DNA of 64,000 nucleotides, taken from positions 36,618-100,617 of the IMG/VR virus record IMGVR_UViG_3300002052_000634, one strand, 5' to 3'. This DNA is from a virus. Each line of letters begins with the position of its first letter. Position 1 is the first letter of the stretch. Shown one piece after another: positions 8,037 through 14,380 of this stretch. The notes beneath the pieces are model-generated. The model saw only the letters and a program-made list of their open reading frames with translations. It had not been told where the DNA came from and made no database searches. The position numbers were made by a program, and so were the translations under genes.

Positions 8037-8203
8037 TTTTCCTCCTTAACCTTATTAATAACACAATCTCCTTCTATATTTATTTGACTTATACATTTAG
8101 AACAACATAAAAAAACTCTATCGGTACTTTTTCTCATAGACCATAAATAATAATTATTCTTTAAAATTTTTCCACATAAATAACAATACCACTCTTTTTT
8201 CAT
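8033..8203 (-). CDS. Zinc-ribbon protein, paralogue of 6684-6896
   Basis: 56 aa from MKKEWYCYLCGK; AAAGG upstream supports this start over a longer one that would overlap the next gene. Cysteines YCYLC and FLCCSKC plus SMRKSTDRVF match the paralogue about 1.3 kb away. Confidence 0.7.
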   Translation of the reverse strand: MKKEWYCYLCGKILKNNYYLWSMRKSTDRVFLCCSKCISQINIEGDCVINKVKEEK

Positions 8204-8204
8204 A

Positions 8205-8453
8205 TTAAGCCTTTTCTGTATAACCACAATTCCAACATTTCTTATCATCTCCAAGTATATAATCTATTTCTTGTTTACATTCAGGACAAACCCATATGTT
8301 CTCTTTTCTTCCCCAATCATCTTCATCAACCATTACAATTTTAGTTCCTTTACATGCAGGACAAGTTATTGTTGAAGCACTGCTAACAGGCTCAGGATTA
8401 TCTATTAATCCTCTTCCTCTACAACTAGGACATACTATTGGGTATCTTCTCAT
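8205..8453 (-). CDS. DnaJ-type zinc finger protein, 82 aa
   Basis: Three Cys pairs: CPSCRGRG, CPACKGT and CPECKQ, then CWNCG. The CxxCxGxG repeats resemble the DnaJ cysteine-rich domain, without a J domain. Probable small chaperone-like or RNA/protein-binding zinc protein. Confidence 0.7.
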   Translation of the reverse strand: MRRYPIVCPSCRGRGLIDNPEPVSSASTITCPACKGTKIVMVDEDDWGRKENIWVCPECKQEIDYILGDDKKCWNCGYTEKA

Positions 8454-8794
8454 ATTTTTCTTGATACCTCCAGTCTATAGGAGTCAGAATCAGAGTGAGG
8501 AGTAGAAACTTCTAAAATAACAGATTTAGGAGTTAGAGAACGAAATCTATGGTAGACTCCTGGTTTAATTCTTATTTGCTTTCCTTCTCTTAATTTAATA
8601 ACAAAAGTATAATCGTTTATTTTTATATCTAATTCTACAGTTCCACCTAGTATATAAAAAGTTTCGTCTTTCTTTTTGTGCATATGTAAACTACATTGAT
8701 ACCCTTGAATCAAATTGAGACGTTTTGCACAATACTTATCCGTATTGACTAACCATTCTTCACTGCCCCATAATTTAGGAACGTATTTTATCAT
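8450..8794 (-). CDS. Cupin-domain protein (sugar isomerase-like)
   Basis: 114 aa, single double-stranded beta-helix. SLHMHKKKDETFYILGG gives the HxH...E metal site and PGVYHRF the second His motif, as in the cupin end of mannose-6-phosphate isomerase/guanylyltransferases. A second cupin is encoded at 53777-54178. Substrate unknown. Confidence 0.75.
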   Translation of the reverse strand: MIKYVPKLWGSEEWLVNTDKYCAKRLNLIQGYQCSLHMHKKKDETFYILGGTVELDIKINDYTFVIKLREGKQIRIKPGVYHRFRSLTPKSVILEVSTPHSDSDSYRLEVSRKI

Positions 8795-9003
8795 ATTTGC
8801 CTTAAATTTTTCAGTTTTATTTCCATAATTTTAATTGGTTTATCACTTTCCCATCCGATAAAAACGTCAAAAATAGCTTCTTTCTTCTTTTCATTCCAAG
8901 TTCTAAAAACAACATTTTTAGCAAATACTTTAGTTTCTAAAAATCTTAAAGGAGATAAATAACTGGCTATTAAATTGTCAAATTCTGCATTACACTTTAT
9001 CAT
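8791..9003 (-). CDS. Hypothetical protein, 70 aa
   Basis: Starts MIKCNAEFDNLIASYL and ends in a basic stretch (IKLKNLRQI). Four-base overlap with the cupin gene. No recognised family. Confidence 0.55.
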   Translation of the reverse strand: MIKCNAEFDNLIASYLSPLRFLETKVFAKNVVFRTWNEKKKEAIFDVFIGWESDKPIKIMEIKLKNLRQI

Positions 9004-9020
9004 ATATTCCTCCTACATTA

Positions 9021-9104
9021 TCATGCTAAAAAATCAGTTATCCAATAATTACCGAAACGCCATCGTCCTTTTTTATCAATATGCCAATAAAAAGGACTTT
9101 TCAT
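9021..9104 (-). CDS. Very small protein, 27 aa
   Basis: Starts MKSPFYWHIDKKGRWRFG after a strong AAAGGAGG site. It fills an otherwise empty gap and is rich in aromatic and basic residues. Unknown; the good site is the main support. Confidence 0.45.
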   Translation of the reverse strand: MKSPFYWHIDKKGRWRFGNYWITDFLA

Positions 9105-9118
9105 TATTTATGCCTCCT

Positions 9119-9628
9119 TTATAATAAAGCAATTATTCCTGCTATTCCTACTCCTAATCCTGTCATAAATTCAGTCATATTAATATAAAATCCAAAAATA
9201 AATAAAAGAGGCAAAGGCTTATAAATACAATTCCAATAAATATTATTAATAGTTGCCATAATTATTGAAATAGGAAACAGCCACCAATGACCCATTAAAA
9301 AACAAAATAAACCTACACTACCTCCATATAATAATCCCAATGTGGCACGTGTTAAAAGATTAGCTATTTGATGTTCATAAAATTTTGTCCAAAAAAGATA
9401 AACTGGAGCAGTTTTACCATATCCCGTTGCTATTGCTCCCCATATCAATAAAAAAATTATTGTAATATAGAAAATATTCGTTAGAGTTAATGGGATTTTA
9501 AATAAAGCAAAAATAGTTAATGGAACTGCAACACACATCCATCTCCATTGACCCCCAATATTGCCTCCGATAGCCCAACCAAAAGCACTAATTAAAATTA
9601 TTATAAGAGCTATGATTAAATTTACCAT
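9119..9628 (-). CDS. Polytopic membrane protein, 169 aa
   Basis: Several hydrophobic segments span nearly the whole length, beginning VNLIIALIIILISAFGWAIG, with Gly-rich and aromatic content. It could be a holin-like or envelope protein, but there is no signature. Followed upstream by the palindrome at 9656-9679. Confidence 0.65.
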   Translation of the reverse strand: MVNLIIALIIILISAFGWAIGGNIGGQWRWMCVAVPLTIFALFKIPLTLTNIFYITIIFLLIWGAIATGYGKTAPVYLFWTKFYEHQIANLLTRATLGLLYGGSVGLFCFLMGHWWLFPISIIMATINNIYWNCIYKPLPLLFIFGFYINMTEFMTGLGVGIAGIIALL

Positions 9629-9655
9629 TTTTCTATTTCTCCAGATATTAGGATA

Positions 9656-9679
9656 GAGGGAGAATATATATTCTCCCTC
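9656..9679. terminator. Perfect 24-bp palindrome
   Basis: A self-complementary block with GAGGGAG at one end and CTCCCTC at the other, around an AT core. It lies between two membrane-protein genes and lacks a clear T-run on either side. It could be a terminator, mRNA-processing hairpin or protein-binding site. Confidence 0.5.
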
Positions 9680-9708
9680 GTATTCTATACTTTCCTTATA
9701 AATCTAAA

Positions 9709-9864
9709 TTACCCTTTAATAAAATGACCAACTACAACAGCACCTATTCCTACTAATGCCAATATAGCTACTATAGGATTAATTTTAGCTACCATAATCC
9801 CTGCTACTGCTACCGCAGTAACTCCACTACCCTGAACTATAAGACCTATTTCTTTTCGGTTCAT
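9709..9864 (-). CDS. Small membrane protein, 51 aa (holin-like size)
   Basis: Starts MNRKEIGLIVQGSGVTAVAV. Two hydrophobic segments (residues 8-26 and 30-47) are joined by KINP. GGAGG lies before the ATG. It is the first gene after the promoter at 9918-9946. Size and topology resemble small holins or antiholins, but no family is recognised. Confidence 0.6.
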   Translation of the reverse strand: MNRKEIGLIVQGSGVTAVAVAGIMVAKINPIVAILALVGIGAVVVGHFIKG

Positions 9865-9917
9865 AATTTCCTCCATGTAAACATTACTGTATATAATAAT
9901 TTGTTTCTAGTACCTAT

Positions 9918-9946
9918 ATTATATCATATAATATGTTTGGTGTCAA
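9918..9946 (-). promoter_or_regulatory. Sigma70-type promoter with extended -10
   Basis: Minus strand: TTGACA (9946-9941), 17-bp spacer, TATAAT (9923-9918) preceded by TGA. It lies just after the Mom gene stop and faces the membrane-protein genes. Confidence 0.85.
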
Positions 9947-9956
9947 GGTTTTAAAT

Positions 9957-10196
9957 CTATTTATTTTTGTTTAGTAAATCAAAATTTATCTTATATCTTT
10001 GATTTTTTCCTTTTGGGTAAGGTAATACTTTATATCTTAAATTATGTCTAAATACTGTTTTGTCTGCCTTATTGCCAAGAAATAAGATATACCTGTGTTT
10101 TGGAAACCAGGCTACTCTTTCTGTAAAATCTCCTACATAATGTCTAGGATGTTTTCCTCCTTTTCCTTTTATATGAGTTCTTTTTTTTTCCCACAT
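9957..10196 (-). CDS. mom-like: Mom-family protein copy 1, C-terminal part in -1 frame
   Basis: The open frame carries KKRTHIKGKGGKHPRHY and then KHRYILFLG and LPYPKGKNQRY. These are the conserved C-terminal motifs of Mom-family adenine-modification proteins. They continue in register the protein encoded at 10169-10576 if the ribosome or polymerase slips -1 in the A9 run at 10181-10189. The joined product would be about 206 aa, a normal Mom length. An internal ATG at 10196 exists but has no convincing binding site. Either programmed slippage, a true inactivating frameshift, or a homopolymer read error explains the break. Confidence 0.7.
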   Translation of the reverse strand: MWEKKRTHIKGKGGKHPRHYVGDFTERVAWFPKHRYILFLGNKADKTVFRHNLRYKVLPYPKGKNQRYKINFDLLNKNK

Positions 10197-10576
10197 CCAG
10201 TATATATAAAATTTAATGCTTGATATATATATCCAAAATGATTCATTTTTGTGTCACTATAACTAACAATTATTTTCGTTTTTTCAATTTGTTTTAAACA
10301 TCTAGAAACAAAAAAAGAAAAGCTATTTTTAGGTAAGTTTTCTTTTATAACTAATCTATTAAGTTCTAATACGAATTTTTTAAAAGGTTCTCCGCAAATG
10401 CCTTTGCATACATTAGGACTTGCAAGTTGTCCAAAGGTACATACTCCTATCATTTCTTCTTTATCAAATAACCCAAAAGCTACTGATATAGAAGGTATCC
10501 TTTTAGCGTAATGAATATTTAATAACCATTTTTTAGTATCTTTATATTCTATTCTTCTAACTTCATATTGTATCAT
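10169..10576 (-). CDS. mom-like: Mom-family DNA-modification protein copy 1, N-terminal part
   Basis: 135 aa in this frame, stopping 4 codons after GGG AAA AAA AAA. FVLELNRLVIKENLPKNSFS and VSYSDTKMNHFGYIYQALNF are characteristic of Mom-type GNAT-fold enzymes that convert DNA adenine to N6-carbamoylmethyl-adenine. The sequence continues in the -1 frame (see 9957-10196). The gene starts 14 nt after the CCA end of a tRNA-Gly-like gene and shares its promoter. AAGG is 6 nt before the ATG. Likely role: protection of phage DNA from restriction. The amino-acid donor link is a hypothesis. Confidence 0.75.
   Translation of the reverse strand: MIQYEVRRIEYKDTKKWLLNIHYAKRIPSISVAFGLFDKEEMIGVCTFGQLASPNVCKGICGEPFKKFVLELNRLVIKENLPKNSFSFFVSRCLKQIEKTKIIVSYSDTKMNHFGYIYQALNFIYTGCGKKKELI
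10181..10189 (-). other. A9 slippery run between the two Mom frames
   Basis: On the minus strand GGG is followed by nine A and then GAACTC. Reading GGG AAA AAA AAA then stepping back one base gives AGA ACT and enters the frame holding the rest of the Mom protein. The run is a classic site for transcriptional slippage or -1 frameshifting. Confidence 0.6.
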
Positions 10577-10590
10577 ATTTTGCCTTATTT

Positions 10591-10660
10591 TGGAGCGAAG
10601 AGGTCGATTTTACGCCATCTTAACTCTGGAAGAGTTATGTTTTAATTAAACTATCTTCGC
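10591..10660 (-). tRNA. tRNA-Gly(UCC)-like gene with degenerate D and T arms
   Basis: Minus strand, 70 nt. Acceptor GCGAAGA pairs perfectly with TCTTCGC, followed by T73 and encoded CCA. TA at positions 8-9. D stem GTTT/AAAC encloses only AATTA, with no GG pair. Anticodon stem TAACT/AGTTA encloses CTTCCAG, anticodon UCC. The remaining 19 nt cannot form a five-pair T stem and lack a GTTCRA box. Identity features (U73, UCC, GCG start) fit glycine. The first base lies where the promoter at 10667-10695 predicts transcription start. The missing D-T loop contacts suggest weak use in translation. It may supply glycine elsewhere, or be a regulatory tRNA mimic. Confidence 0.7.
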
Positions 10661-10666
10661 AATTCT

Positions 10667-10695
10667 ATTATATCATATATTACTGTTCGTGTCAA
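10667..10695 (-). promoter_or_regulatory. Sigma70-type promoter for the tRNA-like/Mom unit
   Basis: Minus strand: TTGACA (10695-10690), 17-bp spacer, TATAAT (10672-10667) preceded by TGA. The expected start, 7 nt downstream of the -10 box, coincides with tRNA base 1 at 10660. Confidence 0.85.
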
Positions 10696-10877
10696 GGGTA
10701 CGTATCCTTTTTTTTTTTTCTACTATGTCACATCTCCACTCCGTTCCGTTCCGTCATTTCACTAATCCTTACCCTTCCAGGGGGCTACTTTGTCAGAAAA
10801 ACTATACATCTTTTGTGACAACTATACCTTTACTTTCTGACCATAATACAAACTGCTAATGTTTACCCTACCTCAAT

Positions 10878-10895
10878 GTTCACTAAATAGTGAAC
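10878..10895. promoter_or_regulatory. Operator-like palindrome
   Basis: GTTCACTAAATAGTGAAC is an 18-bp perfect inverted repeat (8-bp arms, AA centre). A half-site CAGTGAACC follows about 10 bp downstream. Typical geometry for a dimeric repressor site. No repressor gene was recognised in the window. Confidence 0.5.
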
Positions 10896-11017
10896 TATAA
10901 TAATCCAGTGAACCTTAATGTCTCATATATAATGGACATTTTGCGACAATGGACTTTTCTAAATAGGGTATTCTAACAGTTATATTACCCCATTTATGCT
11001 AAACGTTACCCCATTAA

Positions 11018-11057
11018 TTACCTAACGAACTGCCGAATTCCGTACCTTGTTAGGTAA
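11018..11057. repeat. Inverted repeat with 9-bp arms
   Basis: TTACCTAAC (11018-11026) and GTTAGGTAA (11049-11057) are perfect complements separated by 22 bases with an EcoRI-like GAATTC near the centre. Could be a hairpin or two half-sites. Confidence 0.5.
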
Positions 11058-11110
11058 GCCCTCTTACGTAGATATAACTAAGTAACGTGGCGTATATACG
11101 TGTATATACA

Positions 11111-11150
11111 GGCTTATATAGGTTTATATAAGTTTATGTACGTTTCCGTA
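11111..11150. repeat. Four tandem 10-bp repeats, array A
   Basis: Successive decamers GGCTTATATA, GGTTTATATA, AGTTTATGTA and CGTTTCCGTA share a TTTATATA-like core at exact 10-bp phase, i.e. on one helix face. Just upstream are two copies of GTATATAC. Confidence 0.6.
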
Positions 11151-11630
11151 TAATTTCGCTTTTAGCGTTTCGCTTAATGTGAAATGGGTATTTAAACGTA
11201 CCGCTAGGGGGCGAGTGTAGCTCTAGGAGCATTATTTAAGGCTTTTAAGGGTAGGGTGACGGTAGTAATTTTAGGAGCGTATGGAACGTAATTGTGTCAT
11301 TTTTTGAGGCGATATGAACCAATTTTAGGGCGTTACAGATGCGATTAGCCGAAGGAACGGAGCGAAGTGGAATCGGGGTATTTGTTATTGTTCGGAGCGA
11401 TAGCGGTCAGAAACGGTTCGTTATGGTTCGTTTTGGAACGTTATTGGCGTGAAATGGGGTGATAGTAGGGGTTTAAAGTATCAAAAAACTAGCTTTTGCT
11501 AATCTTAACCCCTATGGTCTTATATTTATAACTTATTGATATATAAAGACTTATATATATTTACTTTAGGCTATAATTTATTATTATAACCTTTATTACT
11601 TTAAATTCCCATAAAAATATATTTTATATA

Positions 11631-11680
11631 GATTTGCCTATGTTTGTATATGTTTACCTAGCTTTATATACATTTTAATT
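11631..11680. repeat. Five tandem 10-bp repeats, array B
   Basis: Decamers GATTTGCCTA, TGTTTGTATA, TGTTTACCTA, GCTTTATATA and CATTTTAATT repeat with the same 10-bp phase and NNTTTNNNTA core as array A, about 500 bp away. Confidence 0.55.
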
Positions 11681-12089
11681 ATTACCTATTTATTATTTTA
11701 ACTAATTGATACATAAAACTTTATAAAGATATTTAATAACTAACTATTATTTATATTAAAGTGACTTTTACATCTACATAACTAGCTATTTATTATACTA
11801 ATTACTTATTATAGATATTTAATAAATGGACATTTATTATCAGGCTTTTTTAAAGGATTAAATAAGTTAGAGGTATTATCTGACTATTTATTTACTTAAC
11901 ATGAGATAGAATTATTAAAAAAGTTTAAGAAGTAGGGGTTTTATAAAGATATTTAATAAGATAGGTTATTATCTAGCTTTTTATACTGTTAATAGCAGAT
12001 ATCCAAGGAATAAACTGACTTTTTATTTTTTTAATTGTAGGGATAATGTTAAGATAGACAATAGCTTAATTTATTATTTGCCTTTTCGC

Positions 12090-12118
12090 TTGACATAGTG
12101 TATACTTAATTTGTATTT
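12090..12118 (+). promoter_or_regulatory. Possible promoter for the rightward block
   Basis: TTGACA at 12090-12095. The -10 is uncertain: GTATTT follows at normal spacing, while TATACT at 12101-12106 would pair with TTGCCT at 12078. It is the only promoter-like sequence close before the first rightward gene. Confidence 0.4.
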
Positions 12119-12155
12119 GAAAAATAAAAACAAGGTAACAAAGGGGTAAAAAATC

Positions 12156-12371
12156 ATGGTATACGATACGGAAAAGAGCTTACAACATCAGGCAATTAAA
12201 AAGCTGGAAAGTCAAGGCATAAGTACTAATGACTTTTACAAATGGAAATTGTATCACTCCGAAGCCTTTGACAAGTTTATAAAACAAACGGAGATAAGCC
12301 TTGACATTGCTATTGACAGATACAAGGGAAGTATAAAAAAGCATAGATACATAGTACATACAAGAGGATAA
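12156..12371 (+). CDS. Hypothetical protein, 71 aa
   Basis: First gene of the rightward block. Contains QGISTNDFYKWKLYHSEAFD, helical, basic C-terminus. RBS AAAGGGG upstream. No family recognised. Confidence 0.65.
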   Translation: MVYDTEKSLQHQAIKKLESQGISTNDFYKWKLYHSEAFDKFIKQTEISLDIAIDRYKGSIKKHRYIVHTRG

Positions 12372-12406
12372 AACTTTATTAAAAGGTTAAAAAAGGGGGT
12401 TAAAGT

Positions 12407-12550
12407 ATGGAAAAGTTTATTTTGTACCTAATAGTAAAAGGCAAATTGTCAAGGTCACAAAGTAAGCACAAGGGAAGAATTAAGCGGATAATAAAAAACA
12501 ATCCGCAAATAGTAAGCGAATTTTTGAACAGGAAAAAGGCTTACTGTTAG
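12407..12550 (+). CDS. Small basic protein, 47 aa
   Basis: Starts MEKFILYLIVKGKLSRSQSK. A short hydrophobic start, then a Lys/Arg-rich body. GGGGG lies upstream. Followed directly by a strong terminator. Could bind nucleic acid. Confidence 0.55.
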   Translation: MEKFILYLIVKGKLSRSQSKHKGRIKRIIKNNPQIVSEFLNRKKAYC

Positions 12551-12564
12551 GGAAGATTAAAAGG

Positions 12565-12602
12565 CACAAAAGGCAGGTTTTATACTTGCCTTTTGTGTTT
12601 TT
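12565..12602 (+). terminator. Rho-independent terminator
   Basis: CACAAAAGGCA pairs perfectly with TGCCTTTTGTG (11 bp, 11-nt loop) and is followed by TTTTT. It ends the first two-gene rightward unit. Confidence 0.85.
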
Positions 12603-12649
12603 ATCAGGTATACTTATATTAGATTATGATAAAATAGGAGTAAAAGAAA

Positions 12650-12877
12650 ATGACAAAAATAAACAAAAAACATATTAAAAAATTAGATTATTTTCAATTA
12701 TCCGCATATATTACGGAATACAAGGAAAGGCTATCTATAATGACTAACGGAGAATTAAAAGAGGCAAAAAAGATATATAATAGGCTTTTACGATATCAAA
12801 AAAGACTAGCTAAAAGAGATAAAATCGAAACGTTAATACAGATGGAAAATAGAAAATTGGATAAACATATAAAATAG
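12650..12877 (+). CDS. Hypothetical basic helical protein, 75 aa
   Basis: Starts MTKINKKHIKKLDYFQLSAY. Lys-rich, probably two or three helices. Its stop codon overlaps the first base of the pseudoknot RNA. Unknown function. Confidence 0.6.
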   Translation: MTKINKKHIKKLDYFQLSAYITEYKERLSIMTNGELKEAKKIYNRLLRYQKRLAKRDKIETLIQMENRKLDKHIK

Positions 12878-12946
12878 GGAGTATGTAAAAAAGACTAGCG
12901 TATACCTTATAAAGAGGCTAGAGACTACGATATAAGGCATACTCCC
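12877..12946 (+). ncRNA. Pseudoknotted leader RNA, candidate riboswitch
   Basis: Outer stem GGGAGTATG (12877-12885) with CATACTCCC (12938-12946). Inside, CTAGC (12895-12899) pairs with GCTAG (12917-12921), while CCTTATA (12905-12911), within that loop, pairs with TATAAGG (12931-12937). This is an H-type pseudoknot stacked directly on the outer stem. It ends 10 nt before the AAAGGA site of the next gene, a geometry typical of translational riboswitches. I cannot match it to a known class. Confidence 0.6.
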
Positions 12947-12967
12947 CTATATAATAAAGGATAAAAA

Positions 12968-13339
12968 ATGTATACCTTGTATATAGTAAACAATAGCAAA
13001 AAATCGGATATACTAGGTTTATGGTATAATAAAGGTAAATTATATCGGGATTATATACATATAAAGGCATACAGGACTAAAAAAGACTTGCAAGGGGATA
13101 TTGATAAGCTTTTTTTGCAAGGTGAAAATGCCATTTTTTATACTGAAAAAAATCTAGTTGACAAGGAAAGTATGGCATATATAATCAATAGGCAAGAGGA
13201 TATTACTACGTTATACAATAGGCAAGTGTTAAAGCGATATAAATTAAGTATAACAGAGATTAAAAGCTTATTAGAGCAATACGGAGGCTTGACTATATAT
13301 AAGTATGACAAGAGATATATTATAGAGATTTACAATTAA
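12968..13339 (+). CDS. Hypothetical protein, 123 aa, behind the pseudoknot leader
   Basis: Mixed alpha/beta, starts MYTLYIVNNSKKSDILGLWY. The leader structure at 12877-12946 probably regulates its translation. No family recognised, so the ligand cannot be guessed. Confidence 0.65.
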   Translation: MYTLYIVNNSKKSDILGLWYNKGKLYRDYIHIKAYRTKKDLQGDIDKLFLQGENAIFYTEKNLVDKESMAYIINRQEDITTLYNRQVLKRYKLSITEIKSLLEQYGGLTIYKYDKRYIIEIYN

Positions 13340-13357
13340 AAAGGGGAATAAAAAACG

Positions 13358-13546
13358 ATTAAAAAAACTTATGTATCAATAAAAAGTAAGCCCTGTAAAT
13401 TCTGCCAAGCTCCAATAGGATTTATTAGAAGTAAAAGCGGTAAATGGTTTATAGTAGAGGTATATTCTATCAATGGCGAAGAAGTGACCTATTATCACAG
13501 TAAAGGCATATATCCTTTGCATCATTGTAATAAAAATCCTTTATAA
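13358..13546 (+). CDS. Zinc-finger-like protein, 62 aa, ATT start
   Basis: The frame has clear coding character (CKFCQAPIGF, later LHHCNK, a possible C2HC zinc site) but no ATG, GTG or TTG near its start. ATT at 13358 lies 11 nt after AAGGGG, so initiation at AUU is the best guess. Rare AUU starts are autoregulated by IF3 in infC. Confidence 0.5.
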   Translation: MKKTYVSIKSKPCKFCQAPIGFIRSKSGKWFIVEVYSINGEEVTYYHSKGIYPLHHCNKNPL

Positions 13547-13600
13547 TACGCTATTATAGACACGATAATTGACAAGGCTATACCTAGACAAGGGGATAAC

Positions 13601-13774
13601 ATGAAGATAACAAAAAAGCTTATAAAAGAGATAATACAATTACATAATTCTACATTGCAAGATATAGAAGTATTAAAAGATTATATATCTTTATGCCTTC
13701 ATAGCAAGTATGATGATAAACTTTATTATGAAGCTATAAAAAAGTATAATCTATGGAGTGATAGACATGAATAA
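13601..13774 (+). CDS. Hypothetical protein, 57 aa
   Basis: Starts MKITKKLIKEIIQLHN, helical. AGGGG upstream. Its end overlaps the start of the next gene by 8 bases. Confidence 0.6.
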   Translation: MKITKKLIKEIIQLHNSTLQDIEVLKDYISLCLHSKYDDKLYYEAIKKYNLWSDRHE

Positions 13775-14138
13775 AAACAAAGTCACATTATATCATTATA
13801 GCAATAAAGATTTAAAGGTTATAAATCCTTTATACTTCGGAGATAATAACTATACTTTTAATGATGTAAAGGCTTGTGACATAAAACGGACTTTTTTTTA
13901 TCTTAACAATGAGCCTTTGGAATATATTTTTAAAAAAGCGAAATACCTTTACAAGGTGACAATAGATAAAAAAAATCTTTATGACTTGAAGCTTGACAAG
14001 CTAGGACTAAAAGCAAAATATAACGGAGATATTAAAGGCTTATTATCTTACTGTAAGAGGCATTATAAAGGTATTATTTATAATGTAGGCTTTGACATAG
14101 CAAGCTTATTTTATAACGTAAAGGCTAGCAAAGTATAA
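13767..14138 (+). CDS. Hypothetical protein, 123 aa, possibly ADP-ribosyltransferase-like
   Basis: Begins MNKNKVTLYHYSNKDLKV. ATG at 13767 is preferred, with GGAG 8 nt upstream; a GTG 9 bases earlier overlaps that site. The LYHYS start followed by a beta-rich core recalls small phage ART-fold proteins that modify host targets. No catalytic Glu can be assigned, so the function is uncertain. Confidence 0.55.
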   Translation: MNKNKVTLYHYSNKDLKVINPLYFGDNNYTFNDVKACDIKRTFFYLNNEPLEYIFKKAKYLYKVTIDKKNLYDLKLDKLGLKAKYNGDIKGLLSYCKRHYKGIIYNVGFDIASLFYNVKASKV

Positions 14139-14195
14139 AAAAATACCTTCTATAATGCGATTACAGAGGCGATAATTGACAAGGCATACCATAGC

Positions 14196-14220
14196 ATAGG
14201 CAAGCGGTAAACGTGCCTAT
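14196..14220 (+). other. Hairpin with 7-bp stem
   Basis: ATAGGCA pairs with TGCCTAT around an 11-nt loop, followed about 20 nt later by TTTTTT. It may contribute to termination after 14138, but the T-run is far. Confidence 0.35.
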
Positions 14221-14380
14221 AAACGCAAATAAAAGCGATTTTTTCAAGAGGTATAGAGATATACAAGGCGATAATTGACAAGCTATATATAGGTATATAG
14301 TATATAACATAGTATAGTATATATTATATATAGGTATAGTTTAAAATAAATAAAAGGCAGATTTTTTGATAATAGAAAAG

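Larger units (their letters stand above)
10696..12155. other. Noncoding divergent control region (candidate origin)
   Basis: About 1.46 kb without a supportable gene, between leftward and rightward gene blocks. The left part (10.70-11.47 kb) is clearly richer in G and C than the genome and holds repeated GGAGCG, GGAACG and GGTTCGTT words. The right part (11.48-12.08 kb) is very AT-rich, with three copies of GATATTTAATA (11723-11733, 11813-11823, 11948-11958, approximate). Palindromes and two 10-bp repeat arrays are listed separately. The layout suits a replication origin and early-promoter switch, but nothing proves this. Confidence 0.6.
13563..14283 (+). repeat. Three dispersed copies of GCGATAATTGACAAGGC
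   Basis: Near-identical 16-17-mers at 13563-13578, 14169-14185 and 14268-14283, each after a short AT-rich block with similar flanks. They contain TTGACA, but no consistent -10 follows, so they look like binding or recombination sites rather than promoters. Confidence 0.55.

Noticed and set aside
10591-10660. A fully normal tRNA
   Set aside because: No GG in the D loop and no T stem or TTCRA loop; described as tRNA-like rather than canonical.
10696-12155. Possible short genes in the divergent region
   Set aside because: Stops occur often in all frames and no frame has both a site and protein-like composition.
12877-12946. A tRNA gene, from GGGAGTA/TACTCCC pairing
   Set aside because: The 3' end is CCTA, not CCA, and the interior forms a pseudoknot rather than a cloverleaf.
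13563-14283. The GCGATAATTGACAAGGC copies as ordinary promoters
   Set aside because: Only the third copy has a reasonable -10 at normal spacing (TAGTAT). The other two do not.
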